A stretch of DNA of 64,000 bases from assembly GCF_907163105.1 (NCBI RefSeq), contig NZ_OU015321.1, positions 806,001 through 870,000 on the forward strand, in the 5' to 3' direction. The translations under genes were made by a program, and so were the position numbers. This DNA is from Cloacibacterium caeni (GTDB lineage Bacteria; Bacteroidota; Bacteroidia; Flavobacteriales; Weeksellaceae). Under the pieces are notes generated by a model that was not told the DNA's origin, made no database searches, and saw only the letters and a program-made list of their open reading frames with translations. Of this stretch, positions 25,442 to 35,364 are shown one piece after another; the stretch's first letter is position 1, and every line of letters begins with the position of its first letter.

Positions 25442-26805
25442 TACCAATTTTTATCAACCATGTAAATAAGTTGTGTCATAACAACTGCTCCTAACAATAA
25501 TTCTCTGCGATTTACTTTTTCGAAAGTATCTTCTGGAGTATGATGAATGTCAAAATATCTTTGTGAATCTGTTACCAATCCAGATGCAGGAATTTTAAGT
25601 TCTCTCAGAGGTTCTATGTCTACGCCAGAATGATTTCCTGCGAATTCATAAATACCGTATGGGTTAAAAAGTTTTTCCCAAGATTTCATAGATTTGGCTT
25701 TGTCAGGATGCATTCCTAAGCTAAAACTTCTCGGTGTAAAACCTCCACTGTCACTTTCTAGAGCAAAAACGTGCGGTTCTTCAGATTTTTTTACCGTTTC
25801 CATATACGTTCTACCACCTCTTACACCATTTTCTTCATTGGCAAAACAAACTACTCTTATGGTATGATTATTTTTGAGTTTTAAATTTTTGAAAGTTCTC
25901 AGCACCTCTATACTTTGTACAATTCCAGCACCATCATCATGAGCGCCTTCACCTACATCCCAAGAATCAAGATGTGCGGCAACTACAATTACTTTTTCGT
26001 CTGATTTTCCTTTGATTTCGCCAATGACAGATTTGGTCATCATTTGTCCATTCATTCCGCAATTAGAATTGAGAACGGCTTGAACTTTTTGTTTTTTGAG
26101 TAAAATTTCTTCTAAATAATCCGCAGATTCTGCACCAATTGCAACGGCAGGAATTTTAGGAATTCCATCTTCGTAACGAGTAGAGCCAGTGTGAGGAACA
26201 TCGTCAAAAGAAGAAGTAAGTGAACGAATAATTACGGCTTTTCCGCCTTTTTTTGCAACTTCAGACGGAGTAACTCTTCTGTATTTTCCTGCATCTCCAT
26301 AAGCTTGTCCAGTTACCACAAACTCTTGTTTAAAGGCATAGTTGAAAAACACAATTTTATCTTTTACAGCATAATCTGGTAATTTTTCGAAATCTTCTAA
26401 AGTTTTTACTAAAATTACTTCTCCTTCTAAATCTTTACCTTTGGTTCCTTCGGAATTGCCTAAAGAAAGCATTTTTACTTCTTTCCATTTTCCGTGATTC
26501 ACTCTTAATTTTAAAGATTCATCACCTCGAGTCCATACGTTTACCATTACAGGTTGAAACCAAACTTGGTCTGCACCAGCTTCTAGCAATTTTTTCATCG
26601 CCCAGTCTGCAGATTTTTCGTAATTACTGCTTCCTGATAATCTGCTGCCAATGTCTTTGGTTAATTCTCTTAGATCTTCATAAGACTTACCATTGACCAA
26701 AATTTCGTCTGAAATTTTCTTGAATTGAAGAGAATCTTGTTTGAAATTTTGAGACCAAAAAAATCCGCCCAAAAAGAGCGGAAGTATATAAAGTAGTTTC
26801 TTCAT
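25441..26805 (-). CDS. M28 family aminopeptidase/carboxypeptidase Q-like
   Basis: A 454-residue exported metallopeptidase. Signal peptide MKKLLYILPLFLGGFFWSQ, a PA-type insertion around residues 130-240 and the co-catalytic zinc site: HLDSWD, AHDDGAG, ANEENGVRGG and the last ligand in DIHHTPEDT. This is like mammalian carboxypeptidase Q. The start is set by the signal peptide; a 40-residue upstream extension lacks support. It is followed by dgk with a 1-bp overlap and lies downstream of the DUF1015 gene. Confidence 0.88.
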   Translation of the reverse strand: MKKLLYILPLFLGGFFWSQNFKQDSLQFKKISDEILVNGKSYEDLRELTKDIGSRLSGSSNYEKSADWAMKKLLEAGADQVWFQPVMVNVWTRGDESLKLRVNHGKWKEVKMLSLGNSEGTKGKDLEGEVILVKTLEDFEKLPDYAVKDKIVFFNYAFKQEFVVTGQAYGDAGKYRRVTPSEVAKKGGKAVIIRSLTSSFDDVPHTGSTRYEDGIPKIPAVAIGAESADYLEEILLKKQKVQAVLNSNCGMNGQMMTKSVIGEIKGKSDEKVIVVAAHLDSWDVGEGAHDDGAGIVQSIEVLRTFKNLKLKNNHTIRVVCFANEENGVRGGRTYMETVKKSEEPHVFALESDSGGFTPRSFSLGMHPDKAKSMKSWEKLFNPYGIYEFAGNHSGVDIEPLRELKIPASGLVTDSQRYFDIHHTPEDTFEKVNRRELLLGAVVMTQLIYMVDKNW

Positions 26806-26864
26806 GTTGTGATTTCTTTTTGGAAATCTAAAAGTACTATTTTTTTGTAATAAATCAAGAAAAA

Positions 26865-28115
26865 TTACCAATCCATGTCGTACATTAACAGTGCAGTAAC
26901 CAGTTTTGGCTCTATGTAAGTACATTTTGGAGGCATTTGCAAATTCTGATTCGCCAGTTTTGTAATATCATTAAAACTTACTGGGAACAATCCAAAGCCA
27001 ACGGAATAATCGCCAGAATCTACTTGTTCTTTAAGCTTGATAATGCCTTCAATATTAGAATTTCCTTTTACAAAATTCATTTTGCTGTTTTCTTCTTCCT
27101 CATAATCATTAATTCCAAGAATAGGTTTGAAGATATATTTGTCTAATAAATGATGGTCTACATTATCTAATCCTTGGTCTAAATCTCTTAGATTATGCTT
27201 TACGTGAAGTGAATAAAATTTACCACCCAAATACATAGAAATGTGGAATTTCTGTGATGGATAGTAAGCGTTTTCACCTTTTTCGTGAATAAGGAAGTTT
27301 TCTGATACTTTTTGTAAAAATTCTTCTTCAGAATTTCCGTTTAGGTCTTTTACAACTCTGTTGTAATCATTAATTTTAATCGACTGACTAGAAACAATAA
27401 AGCTGAAAACAAAATTATAAGGTTCATTGCCATTATGTCTTTTGTTTTTTTCTTTGTGTTTTTGAGCGTATAATGCTGCAGAAGCAATTCTGTGGTGACC
27501 ATCTGCTACATAAAAAGAATCAATTTGGTCTATTACTTCTTTAAATTGCTGAAGTTTTAGACGATTGTCTATTCTCCAAACTTTATGTCTTACTCCAGTT
27601 TCGTCTGTATGATTAATAATGGGAACGTTTTTTTCTTCATGATTCATCAGTAATTCTATTTTAGAATTAGCTTGATAGGTAAGAAGAACTGGTTCTGCTT
27701 GAAGTGAAACTTTCTCTAAGAAATGAGCGAGTTTTTCTTTTTTATAGGTAAGGGTAGATTCATGTTTTTTGATTTTTCCGTTCCAGAAATCTTCTACACT
27801 AGCTAATCCTAATAAGCCTCTGAAAACAGATTTATTGGGTAAAATTTGCTCATACAAATAATAAGAAGAGCTGTCTTGAAGAAGTTTATTGTCGCCCAAC
27901 ATTTCTTCGTAATTGCTTCTTACTTTTCGTAGATTTCTATCAACATCTTTCGATTTGCTACAAACATATGGTTTAATCATCTGTATGTAAGAAGAGTCTT
28001 CCGTCGCTTTTTTATTGATTTCTTCCTGCGTAAAATTATCCAAAGGATGAGTTGGGAATTTATCAATATAATCAGGGTGCGGTCTAACTCCTCTAAATGG
28101 TTTAAAAACTGGCAT
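26865..28115 (-). CDS. DUF1015 family protein
   Basis: A 416-residue soluble protein starting MPVFKPFRGVRPHPDYIDKF, with DSFYVADGHHRIASA in the middle, which is the conserved core of DUF1015. The family is often found beside serA and serC, as here, but its biochemical role is not established. It has a minus-strand TATATTCG about 50 bp before the start, close to a -7 element, so it might be transcribed alone or with the serA-like gene 74 bp upstream. Confidence 0.88.
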   Translation of the reverse strand: MPVFKPFRGVRPHPDYIDKFPTHPLDNFTQEEINKKATEDSSYIQMIKPYVCSKSKDVDRNLRKVRSNYEEMLGDNKLLQDSSSYYLYEQILPNKSVFRGLLGLASVEDFWNGKIKKHESTLTYKKEKLAHFLEKVSLQAEPVLLTYQANSKIELLMNHEEKNVPIINHTDETGVRHKVWRIDNRLKLQQFKEVIDQIDSFYVADGHHRIASAALYAQKHKEKNKRHNGNEPYNFVFSFIVSSQSIKINDYNRVVKDLNGNSEEEFLQKVSENFLIHEKGENAYYPSQKFHISMYLGGKFYSLHVKHNLRDLDQGLDNVDHHLLDKYIFKPILGINDYEEEENSKMNFVKGNSNIEGIIKLKEQVDSGDYSVGFGLFPVSFNDITKLANQNLQMPPKCTYIEPKLVTALLMYDMDW

Positions 28116-28189
28116 GTTCTACGTTTAATTAATTTGAGGTTTTATATAGTTTAATTTTTTAAATTTTGCGAATATAATAAATTTTTAAA

Positions 28190-29149
28190 TTATATAAGTT
28201 TTTGTAAGTCAATAATTTGTTGTGCTAATTCTGTTCCTATTCTTTCTTTGGTTTCTAAAGTGCTTCCACCAACATTCGGAGAAAGCGAAAGCGAAGGATG
28301 CATCAGAATCTGAATTTCTGGTTTTGGTTCGGTTTCGAAAACATCTAGAGCAGCTCCTGCAACTTTTTTATTTTCTATATAATCTATGAGTGTTACTTCA
28401 TTGATTACACCACCTATTGCTGTATTTACAATGAAAACGCCATCTTTCATCATTTCAAATTCTGGCGTGTCTATTATATATTCAGTAGTTTCCGAAGTAT
28501 TAATGCTGATGAAATCTGCCTCTTTTAGAAACGCTTCCATATCATTGGTAGAAGTGAATTCAAAATCCATAGTTCTTCCGTCAAAAAATTCTAAAGAAAC
28601 GGTATCTGTTTTAGGTTTTCTGGTGTAGAAAATAATTTTCATTCCAAGACCTATTCCTATTTTGGCAACTTCTTTTCCGATGTTACCAAAACCGATGATT
28701 CCTAGCGTTTTGCCTGAAAGTTCTGTTGCTTTTTCGTAAGATTTTTTGAGAAACGCAAATTTAGTATCACCTTCTAAAGGCATATTTCTATTGGAATCGT
28801 GCAAAAATCTAATCAAAGTCAGAAAATGTGCAAAAACCAATTCGGCTACGGATTTAGCAAAAGCGTTTGGAGTATTAATGACGAAGATTCCTTTAGATTT
28901 GGCGTATTCTACCTCTATATTATCCATTGATTCGCCACCTTTTCCAATGATTTTTAAACTTGGACAAGCGTCTATAAGTTCTTTAGTTACTTGTGTAGCG
29001 TTTTTTACCAATAAAACTTCAACTTGATTTTCATTGATAAAAGGAATGAGGTGTTCCTGAGAAACTCTGTTGTCAAGAAGATTTAATCCAGCTTCTTTCA
29101 AAACTTTTTCTCCAGAATTTGAAATACCGTCGTTTGCTAAAATTTTCAT
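28190..29149 (-). CDS. D-2-hydroxyacid dehydrogenase, SerA-like, with altered active site
   Basis: A 319-residue protein in the serC neighbourhood, so the expected job is D-3-phosphoglycerate dehydrogenase, the first step of serine synthesis. The NAD motif GIIGFGNIGKEVAKIG is intact. Yet the catalytic arginine of the N-[AT]-x-R-G-G motif is replaced: the sequence reads VNTAIGGVINE (Ile for Arg). The catalytic histidine of the SPHxGG motif is also replaced: LSPNVGGST (Asn for His). The glutamate (INE) is kept. The substrate loop reads GKGGESMDN where GRGGxGxDN is usual. Either activity is lost or changed, or another enzyme makes phosphohydroxypyruvate. Confidence 0.85.
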   Translation of the reverse strand: MKILANDGISNSGEKVLKEAGLNLLDNRVSQEHLIPFINENQVEVLLVKNATQVTKELIDACPSLKIIGKGGESMDNIEVEYAKSKGIFVINTPNAFAKSVAELVFAHFLTLIRFLHDSNRNMPLEGDTKFAFLKKSYEKATELSGKTLGIIGFGNIGKEVAKIGIGLGMKIIFYTRKPKTDTVSLEFFDGRTMDFEFTSTNDMEAFLKEADFISINTSETTEYIIDTPEFEMMKDGVFIVNTAIGGVINEVTLIDYIENKKVAGAALDVFETEPKPEIQILMHPSLSLSPNVGGSTLETKERIGTELAQQIIDLQKLI

Positions 29150-29164
29150 ATTTTTCTTTAGATT

Positions 29165-30220
29165 TTAAATAGATTTCATAACATCTACCAAAACCTGTAC
29201 GCTTTCTATTGGTAATGCATTGTAAAGACTTGCTCTGTAACCACCTAAACTTCTGTGTCCGTTTAATCCATTGATTCCAGCAGCTTTCCAAGCGTTGTCA
29301 AAAGCTTCTTTTTTAGATTCGTCTGTAATTTTGAATGAAACATTCATTAAGCTTCTATCTTCTGGAACGCAGAAACATTCAAATAATGGATTTCTGTCTA
29401 TTTCATCGTAAAGAAGTTTCGCTTTAGCAATATTTCTTTCTTCTGCAGCAGCTATTCCGCCATTATTTTCTAACCATTGTAGGGTAAGAAGTGAAGCGTA
29501 CACTGCAAAAACTGGTGGCGTATTAAACATAGATTCTTTTGCTACATGTTGAGCGTAATCTAAGTATGAAGGAATAACTCTTCCTGATTTTCCTAGAATT
29601 TCTTTTTTTACCACAACAAGAGTCGTTCCAGCTGGTCCCATATTTTTTTGAGCACCTGCATAGATTAGGTCAAATTTAGAATAATCTATCACTCTAGAGA
29701 AAATATCCGAACTCATGTCAGAAACCATTAACGTATTGGCTTTTGGGAAATCTTTGATTTGAGTTCCATAGATGGTATTGTTAGAAGTGCAGTGGAAATA
29801 ATCATATTCTGCACCTACTTCTTCAATTTTTGGAATGTAAGAATAATTTTCTTCCTTAGAAGAACCGATTACATCTACTGTTCCTAATTTTTTGGCTTCT
29901 TTAATTGCATTAGCAGCCCAGTTTCCAGAATCTAAATAAGCAGCTTTACCGTTTTCTTTCATTAGGTTAAATGGAACCATCGCAAATTGTAAACTTGCGC
30001 CTCCACCTAAAAATAATACATCATAGTCGTCATTAAGATTCATCAATCTTTTTACGATGGCTCTGGCTTCGTCCATTACTGCGATAAAATCTTTGCTACG
30101 GTGAGAAATTTCTAAGATAGAAAGTCCCATTCCGTTAAAGTCTAAAATCGCTTCTGCTGATTTTTGGAAAACTTCTTGAGGGAGAATGCAAGGTCCTGCA
30201 CTGAAATTATGTTTTTTCAT
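29165..30220 (-). CDS. serC: Phosphoserine aminotransferase
   Basis: A 351-residue PLP enzyme of class V that makes phosphoserine from phosphohydroxypyruvate and glutamate. Starts MKKHNFSAGPCILP, with ILEISHRSKDF, LFLGGGASLQF, TSNNTIYGTQ and the PLP lysine in YAGAQKNMGPAGTT. All expected substrate residues visible to me are kept, in contrast to the SerA-like protein 15 bp downstream, with which it forms an operon. I start at 30220 since the family begins there; upstream in-frame codons lie in a terminator. Confidence 0.95.
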   Translation of the reverse strand: MKKHNFSAGPCILPQEVFQKSAEAILDFNGMGLSILEISHRSKDFIAVMDEARAIVKRLMNLNDDYDVLFLGGGASLQFAMVPFNLMKENGKAAYLDSGNWAANAIKEAKKLGTVDVIGSSKEENYSYIPKIEEVGAEYDYFHCTSNNTIYGTQIKDFPKANTLMVSDMSSDIFSRVIDYSKFDLIYAGAQKNMGPAGTTLVVVKKEILGKSGRVIPSYLDYAQHVAKESMFNTPPVFAVYASLLTLQWLENNGGIAAAEERNIAKAKLLYDEIDRNPLFECFCVPEDRSLMNVSFKITDESKKEAFDNAWKAAGINGLNGHRSLGGYRASLYNALPIESVQVLVDVMKSI

Positions 30221-30255
30221 ATTTTTATTGAGAATGATTGTAAGTTTATTGAAAC

Positions 30256-30293
30256 AAAAAATCCCGCTCATGCAGAATGAAGCGGGATTTTTT
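30256..30293. terminator. Terminator between ferredoxin and serC
   Basis: AAAAAATCCCGCT and AGCGGGATTTTTT pair around a 12-nt loop. On the minus strand it ends the ferredoxin transcript just before serC. Confidence 0.85.
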
Positions 30294-30298
30294 AATTT

Positions 30299-30649
30299 TT
30301 ATTCGCCGTGTAAAAATGCTTTTTTACCTAAAAGTTCTGCGTCTGTTTCTACATGGTTGTCATCTGGAACACAACAGTCAACCGGACAAACCGCCGCGCA
30401 TTGTGGTTCTTCGTGGAAACCTTTACATTCGGTACACTTATCCGGAACAATGTAGTAAACATCATCACTTACAGGTCTTTGAGGTGCATTAGCATCTATT
30501 ATTAAACCTGATTTCAAAGTTACGGTTCCTTTTAAACTGGTTCCGTCTGAAGCTTTCCAGTCTACAGCTCCTTCATAAATCGCGTTATTAGGGCATTCTG
30601 GTTCGCAAGCTCCACAATTAATACATTCGTCTGTTATTATAATAGCCAT
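30299..30649 (-). CDS. 4Fe-4S dicluster ferredoxin
   Basis: A 116-residue electron carrier with two cluster motifs: CINCGACEPECP near the N-terminus and CTECKGFHEEPQCAAVCP near the C-terminus (with the longer 8-residue spacing typical of the YfhL/Alvin type). An insertion of about 40 residues separates them. TAATTTTG on the minus strand (30683-30676) is a likely -7 element. It is divergent from the acyl-CoA reductase gene, 136 bp away. Confidence 0.92.
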   Translation of the reverse strand: MAIIITDECINCGACEPECPNNAIYEGAVDWKASDGTSLKGTVTLKSGLIIDANAPQRPVSDDVYYIVPDKCTECKGFHEEPQCAAVCPVDCCVPDDNHVETDAELLGKKAFLHGE

Positions 30650-30785
30650 TGCTAGGTATTTTTTTTAAATTTGCACAAAATTAGTAAATTTCAGTTGATT
30701 TGGAAAAGTTTTGCATGGTAAAACTTATCTTTTTTGAGGTAATTTTTAATAATAAGTGCAAAAATAATAGGATTAAATAAATAAA

Positions 30786-31823
30786 ATGAAACAAGATCTC
30801 AAAATACAGGGTTTAAGTAAATTAGGACATTATCTTCAACAATTTTTACAAAAATCAGAAATTGATTATACTCATGATGAGGAAGAATTAGCCGCATTGA
30901 TGAGACGAAGCGAGGTAGAAAACCCTTGGTTTACACAAGAAAACATAAGATTTTGTTTTAAAAATTGGGCAGATATTTTAACCGAAGAAAACATTAAAAA
31001 TTGGCTTGCAGCTTATCAAGTTTCTCAACTATCTAAAAAAGTAGGATTGATTTTGGCGGGAAATATTCCTTTGGTAGGCTTTCATGATGTGATGTGTGTG
31101 ATTCTAAGCAATCATATTCCGCTGATTAAGCTTTCTTCTAAAGATAGACTTCTTTTGCCTTTCTTTTTGAAAAAATGGGGCGAATTTTCTGAGTGGAATT
31201 TAGAGTTTCAAATTGTAGAAAGATTGACAGAATATGATGCGGTAATTGCTACAGGAAGTAATAATACAGCGAGATATTTAGAATATTATTTTAAAGATGC
31301 TTTGTCTATTATTAGAAAAAACAGAACTTCTGTGGCGGTAATTAAAGGAGATGAAACTGATGAAGAATTGCAATTATTGGCAGAAGATATTTTCAGGTAT
31401 TTTGGCTTGGGTTGTAGAAATGTAACGAGACTACTTATGCCGAAAGATTATGAATTAAGCAGGCTTTTTGAAAACTTTTTAGGTTTCAAAGACGTAATTA
31501 ATCATCACAAGTATGCTAACAACTATGATTATAACAAAGCGGTTTATCTCTTGAATCAAGAAAATTTTTGGGATAATAATTTTGTAATGCTCAAAGAAGA
31601 TAGCGCACTATTTTCGCCGCTTTCTGTGCTTAATTTCAGCAGATACGAAAGTGTAGAAGAAGTTCATGCTTTTCTCGTGGAAAATGAATCAAATATTCAG
31701 TGTGTGGTAGCAAAACCAGAATTGGGAATAGAATATTCTGTAAACTTCGGTGAGGCGCAAAATCCTAGTCTAAATACTTATGCAGATAATATTGATACGA
31801 TGGCTTTTTTAAGTGTTGTTTAG
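30786..31823 (+). CDS. LuxC-like acyl-CoA reductase
   Basis: A 345-residue protein of the LuxC/acyl-CoA reductase family (aldehyde dehydrogenase-like fold). AGNIPLVGFHDV, ATGSNNTARYLEYYF and the probable catalytic cysteine in FGLGCRNVTR are present. The predicted reaction is NAD(P)H-dependent reduction of an acyl-CoA to an aldehyde, but the substrate is unknown. The neighbouring ferredoxin is divergent and may share regulation. It ends at a terminator shared with the next gene. Confidence 0.8.
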   Translation: MKQDLKIQGLSKLGHYLQQFLQKSEIDYTHDEEELAALMRRSEVENPWFTQENIRFCFKNWADILTEENIKNWLAAYQVSQLSKKVGLILAGNIPLVGFHDVMCVILSNHIPLIKLSSKDRLLLPFFLKKWGEFSEWNLEFQIVERLTEYDAVIATGSNNTARYLEYYFKDALSIIRKNRTSVAVIKGDETDEELQLLAEDIFRYFGLGCRNVTRLLMPKDYELSRLFENFLGFKDVINHHKYANNYDYNKAVYLLNQENFWDNNFVMLKEDSALFSPLSVLNFSRYESVEEVHAFLVENESNIQCVVAKPELGIEYSVNFGEAQNPSLNTYADNIDTMAFLSVV

Positions 31824-31848
31824 TAAAAATAATTACAAATAATAAATT

Positions 31849-31883
31849 AAAAAATCCAGATTGTTAAAATCTGGATTTTTTTT
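31849..31883. terminator. Bidirectional terminator with a stop codon in the loop
   Basis: AATCCAGATT, loop GTTA, AATCTGGATT with A and T runs on the two sides. The stop of the convergent minus-strand gene (31864-31866) lies in the loop. Confidence 0.85.
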
Positions 31884-32178
31884 CGTTCAATTCTGTTTTG
31901 AAAATCATCACATTTTCCCCGAATTTTCGAGCGATTATTTCAGAAAGATTGTAGAGTTCAGTTTCTGTGAATTCTTGTCTTTTTTCATCACTTTCGAAGA
32001 TGAGAAGGAGGTTGGTGTTCTTGCCTTCGGTAAGCATTTCGGTATTTACTTCAGAAAGGATATATTTTTCTACATCTATAAAGTTTTCAACTAAACTCAT
32101 CAATTCATTCTCTAAATACTGTTCCCAAGTCTGCAATTGGCTTTCTACGGTGTGGAATGTTATGCTTAAAATGCTCAT
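31864..32178 (-). CDS. DUF4286-like small protein
   Basis: A 104-residue soluble protein, probably a ferredoxin-like alpha/beta fold: ITFHTVESQLQTWEQYLENE at the start, LLLIFESDEKRQEF in the middle and ARKFGENVMIFKTEL at the end. This resembles DUF4286, whose function is unknown. It is divergent from the DUF486 gene, with only 41 bp between their starts. Confidence 0.65.
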   Translation of the reverse strand: MSILSITFHTVESQLQTWEQYLENELMSLVENFIDVEKYILSEVNTEMLTEGKNTNLLLIFESDEKRQEFTETELYNLSEIIARKFGENVMIFKTELNEKKSRF

Positions 32179-32219
32179 TTTTCTTATTTTTGGAAATTAT
32201 TTTGCAAAAATACTCAAAA

Positions 32220-32591
32220 ATGACAAAAGGAATTCTTACCGTTCTACTTTTATTGATTTCTAATATTTTCATGACGTTTGCGTGGTATGGTCATCTCAAA
32301 TTCCAAGAATGGGGTTGGATGAAAAAATCTGTACTTTCTTCGGTTATTCTCATCAGTTGGGGTTTTGCCTTGTTTGAGTACATCTTTCAAGTTCCAGCTA
32401 ATAGAATTGGTTTTAGAGAAAATGGAGGTCCTTTTACCTTGTTTCAGTTGAAAATTATACAAGAAGTAGTTACACTAGTTGTTTTTACCGTATTTGCAGT
32501 GTTTTTCTTTAAAAATGAATCGTTTAAATGGAATCATTTAGCGGCTTTTGTCTGTTTGGTTTTGGCGGTTTATTTTGTTTTCAAAAAATGA
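32220..32591 (+). CDS. DMT family protein (DUF486)
   Basis: A 123-residue protein with four transmembrane helices. TFAWYGHLKF, SWGFALFEYIFQVPANRIG and FTLFQLKIIQEVVTL are the conserved signature of DUF486, a small member of the drug/metabolite transporter clan. Substrate unknown. The ATG at 32220 gives the family N-terminus MTKGILTV. A TATTTTTG at 32185-32192 may be the -7 element. Confidence 0.88.
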   Translation: MTKGILTVLLLLISNIFMTFAWYGHLKFQEWGWMKKSVLSSVILISWGFALFEYIFQVPANRIGFRENGGPFTLFQLKIIQEVVTLVVFTVFAVFFFKNESFKWNHLAAFVCLVLAVYFVFKK

Positions 32592-32744
32592 TAAATATTA
32601 GCTTATTTGTGGATAACAAATTGTGAATTTTCATCACTTTTTTCGGCATTTTTTCGTATATTCGTGCGTTATTTAAAATTGAAAAATTTAGAAATCAGTT
32701 TGTTTTTTTATAGGTCTGATTTTCAAATAATTAAAAAATAAAGT

Positions 32745-35306
32745 ATGCATAAAGAAGGAGAAAGACTAATTCCTATCAACATCGTTGATGAAATGAAATC
32801 CTCTTACATTGATTACTCAATGTCGGTAATTGTTTCCAGAGCTTTGCCAGATGTAAGAGACGGCTTAAAACCTGTTCACAGAAGAGTTTTATACGGGATG
32901 TATGGTTTGGGCGTTTTTTCGAACAGAAAATATTTAAAATCTGCAAGAATTGTAGGGGATGTTTTAGGTAAATATCACCCTCATGGAGATTCTTCGGTTT
33001 ATGATGCGATGGTGAGAATGGCGCAACCATGGAGTTTGCGCTATCCGCAAGTAGATGGTCAAGGTAACTTCGGTTCTATGGACGGAGATCCACCAGCTGC
33101 AATGCGTTACACCGAAGCGAGATTAAAGAAAATTTCAGACGAAGTTCTTTCTGATTTAGATAAAGAAACGGTAGATTTTCAAAATAACTTTGATGATTCA
33201 TTGACTGAACCAAAAGTAATGCCTACCAAAATTCCTAATCTTTTAGTAAATGGAACTTCGGGGATTGCTGTAGGTATGGCTACCAACATGGCGCCTCACA
33301 ATTTATCTGAAGCTGTAGATGCTATCTGTGCTTACATTGATAATAAAGAAATCACGATTGATGAATTGATGAAGCATATCATTGCTCCAGATTTCCCAAC
33401 AGGTGGTATTATTTATGGTTATGAAGGGGTAAGAGATGCTTTCCATACAGGAAGAGGCAGAATTGTGCTTCGTGCTAAAGTTAGTTTCGAGGAAATAGGC
33501 AATAGAAATGCCATCATCGTTACCGAAATTCCTTACCAAGTCAATAAAGCAGAAATGATTGCCAGAACTGCAGAATTGGTAAAAGATGAAAAAATTCCTG
33601 GAATTTACGAAATCAGAGACGAGTCTGACAGAAACGGTCTTAGAGTAGTTTATGAATTGAAGAATGATGCGATTCCAAATGTTGTTCTTAACTTATTGTA
33701 TAAATACACTTCGCTTCAGACTTCTTTCTCTGTTAATAATATCGCTTTAGTTCATGGTAGACCAGAACAATTAAATCTAAAAGATATTATTCATCATTTT
33801 GTAGACCACCGTCACGAAGTGATTGTGAGAAGAACAGAATATGAACTTAGAAAAGCAAAAGAAAGAGCGCATATTTTAGAAGGTTTTATGAAGGTAATTG
33901 GTTCGCAAGAATCTCTTGATAAAGCCATTGCCATTATTCGCCATTCTGCAAATCCACAAGAAGCGAAAGAAGGATTAATTGCAGAATTTGAACTTTCTGA
34001 AATTCAAGCTCAAGCGATTCTAGATTTACGTCTTGCTCGTTTAACAGGAATGGAGCTTGATAAAATTAGAGCTGAATATGAAGAAATTATGGCTTTAATT
34101 AAAGATTTGGAGGATATCTTGACCAACGAACCAAGAAGATACCAAATCATCAAAGATGAATTGCTAGAAATTAAAGAAAAATACGGAGACGAAAGACGTT
34201 CAGAAATAGATTACTCAGGTGGAGAAATGTCTATCGAAGACTTAATTCCAGACGAAAAAGTAGTTCTTACCATTTCTCACGCCGGTTATATTAAGAGAAC
34301 GCCACTTTCTGAATACAAAGTTCAAAGTAGAGGTGGGGTTGGTAACAAAGCTGCTACAACTAGAGATGCAGATTTCTTAGAATACATTGTTTCGGCAACG
34401 AATCACCAATACATGATGTTCTTTACCGAAAAAGGAAAATGTTTCTGGTTAAGAGTTTTCGAAATTCCTGAAGGTTCTAAAACAGCGAAAGGAAGAGCAG
34501 TTCAGAATTTAATTAACATAGAACCAGATGATAAAATCAGAGCATACATTAGAACCAATGATCTAAAAGATGTAGATTATGTAAATTCTATGTATGTAGT
34601 AATGGTGACTAAAAATGGTATTATCAAGAAAACATCTCTTGAACAATATTCTAGACCTAGAGTAAATGGTATTAACGCTATTGAAATTAGAGAAGATGAC
34701 CAATTATTAGAAGCTAAATTAACTACAGGAACTTCTGAAATCATGATTGCTACTAAAGGTGGTAAATGTATCAGATTCCCAGAAGAAAAAGTAAGAGCAG
34801 TTGGTAGAAGTTCTATTGGAGTTCGTGGTGTAGATTTATCTGATGGCGATGAAGTAATTGGCATGATTGTGGTAAATGATATTCAAAATGAAACGGTATT
34901 GGTCGTTTCGGAGAAAGGATATGGTAAACGTACTGCAGTAGAAGATTATAGAATTACCAATAGAGGTGGAAAAGGAGTAATCACGCTTAATATTACTGAA
35001 AAAACAGGAAATCTTATTGCGATTCAGTCGGTTACAGATGAAGATGGTTTGATGATTATCAATAAATCTGGAGTAGCTATTAGAATGGGAATGGATGACC
35101 TAAGAGTAATGGGTAGAAATACTCAAGGAGTAAGAATGATTAACTTGAAAAATAATGACGAGATTGCTGCTGTTGCTAAAGTGATGATGGACAAAGAAGT
35201 AGAAGAAGAAACTGAAGATACAGTAGAGAATATCGACGAAGAAGCTCAGAATCAAGCTCCTCTTGAATCTCAAGAAGATACATTAAATAAGAACGAAGAA
35301 GAATAG
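32745..35306 (+). CDS. gyrA: DNA gyrase subunit A
   Basis: An 853-residue type II topoisomerase subunit. Active-site Tyr122 in [10 protein letters not shown]. The quinolone-determining region reads [19 protein letters not shown]; Ser83 and Asp87, in E. coli numbering that here matches exactly, are wild type, so no target mutation for fluoroquinolone resistance is seen there. The C-terminal beta-pinwheel carries repeats such as [11 protein letters not shown] and the GyrA-box-like TNRGGKG, followed by an acidic tail. gyrB is not in the window. Confidence 0.97.
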   Translation: MHKEGERLIPINIVDEMKSSYIDYSMSVIVSRALPDVRDGLKPVHRRVLYGMYGLGVFSNRKYLKSARIVGDVLGKYHPHGDSSVYDAMVRMAQPWSLRYPQVDGQGNFGSMDGDPPAAMRYTEARLKKISDEVLSDLDKETVDFQNNFDDSLTEPKVMPTKIPNLLVNGTSGIAVGMATNMAPHNLSEAVDAICAYIDNKEITIDELMKHIIAPDFPTGGIIYGYEGVRDAFHTGRGRIVLRAKVSFEEIGNRNAIIVTEIPYQVNKAEMIARTAELVKDEKIPGIYEIRDESDRNGLRVVYELKNDAIPNVVLNLLYKYTSLQTSFSVNNIALVHGRPEQLNLKDIIHHFVDHRHEVIVRRTEYELRKAKERAHILEGFMKVIGSQESLDKAIAIIRHSANPQEAKEGLIAEFELSEIQAQAILDLRLARLTGMELDKIRAEYEEIMALIKDLEDILTNEPRRYQIIKDELLEIKEKYGDERRSEIDYSGGEMSIEDLIPDEKVVLTISHAGYIKRTPLSEYKVQSRGGVGNKAATTRDADFLEYIVSATNHQYMMFFTEKGKCFWLRVFEIPEGSKTAKGRAVQNLINIEPDDKIRAYIRTNDLKDVDYVNSMYVVMVTKNGIIKKTSLEQYSRPRVNGINAIEIREDDQLLEAKLTTGTSEIMIATKGGKCIRFPEEKVRAVGRSSIGVRGVDLSDGDEVIGMIVVNDIQNETVLVVSEKGYGKRTAVEDYRITNRGGKGVITLNITEKTGNLIAIQSVTDEDGLMIINKSGVAIRMGMDDLRVMGRNTQGVRMINLKNNDEIAAVAKVMMDKEVEEETEDTVENIDEEAQNQAPLESQEDTLNKNEEE

Positions 35307-35315
35307 TATTATATT

Positions 35316-35344
35316 GAGGACAAGCCATAAACTTGTCCTTTTTT
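35316..35344 (+). terminator. Intrinsic terminator of gyrA
   Basis: AGGACAAG, loop of 7 nt, CTTGTCCTTTTTT. Confidence 0.85.
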
Positions 35345-35364
35345 AAAAATTTAATTTTTACATT

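Noticed and set aside
26806-26925. 40-residue N-terminal extension of the M28 peptidase
   Set aside because: It overlaps the end of the DUF1015 gene antisense-free but lacks family similarity, and a good signal peptide begins at 26805.
32985-33010. Possible quinolone-resistance change in gyrA
   Set aside because: Ser83 and Asp87 (E. coli numbering) are both wild type; the only local difference, Ser84 for Ala, is not a recognised resistance change.
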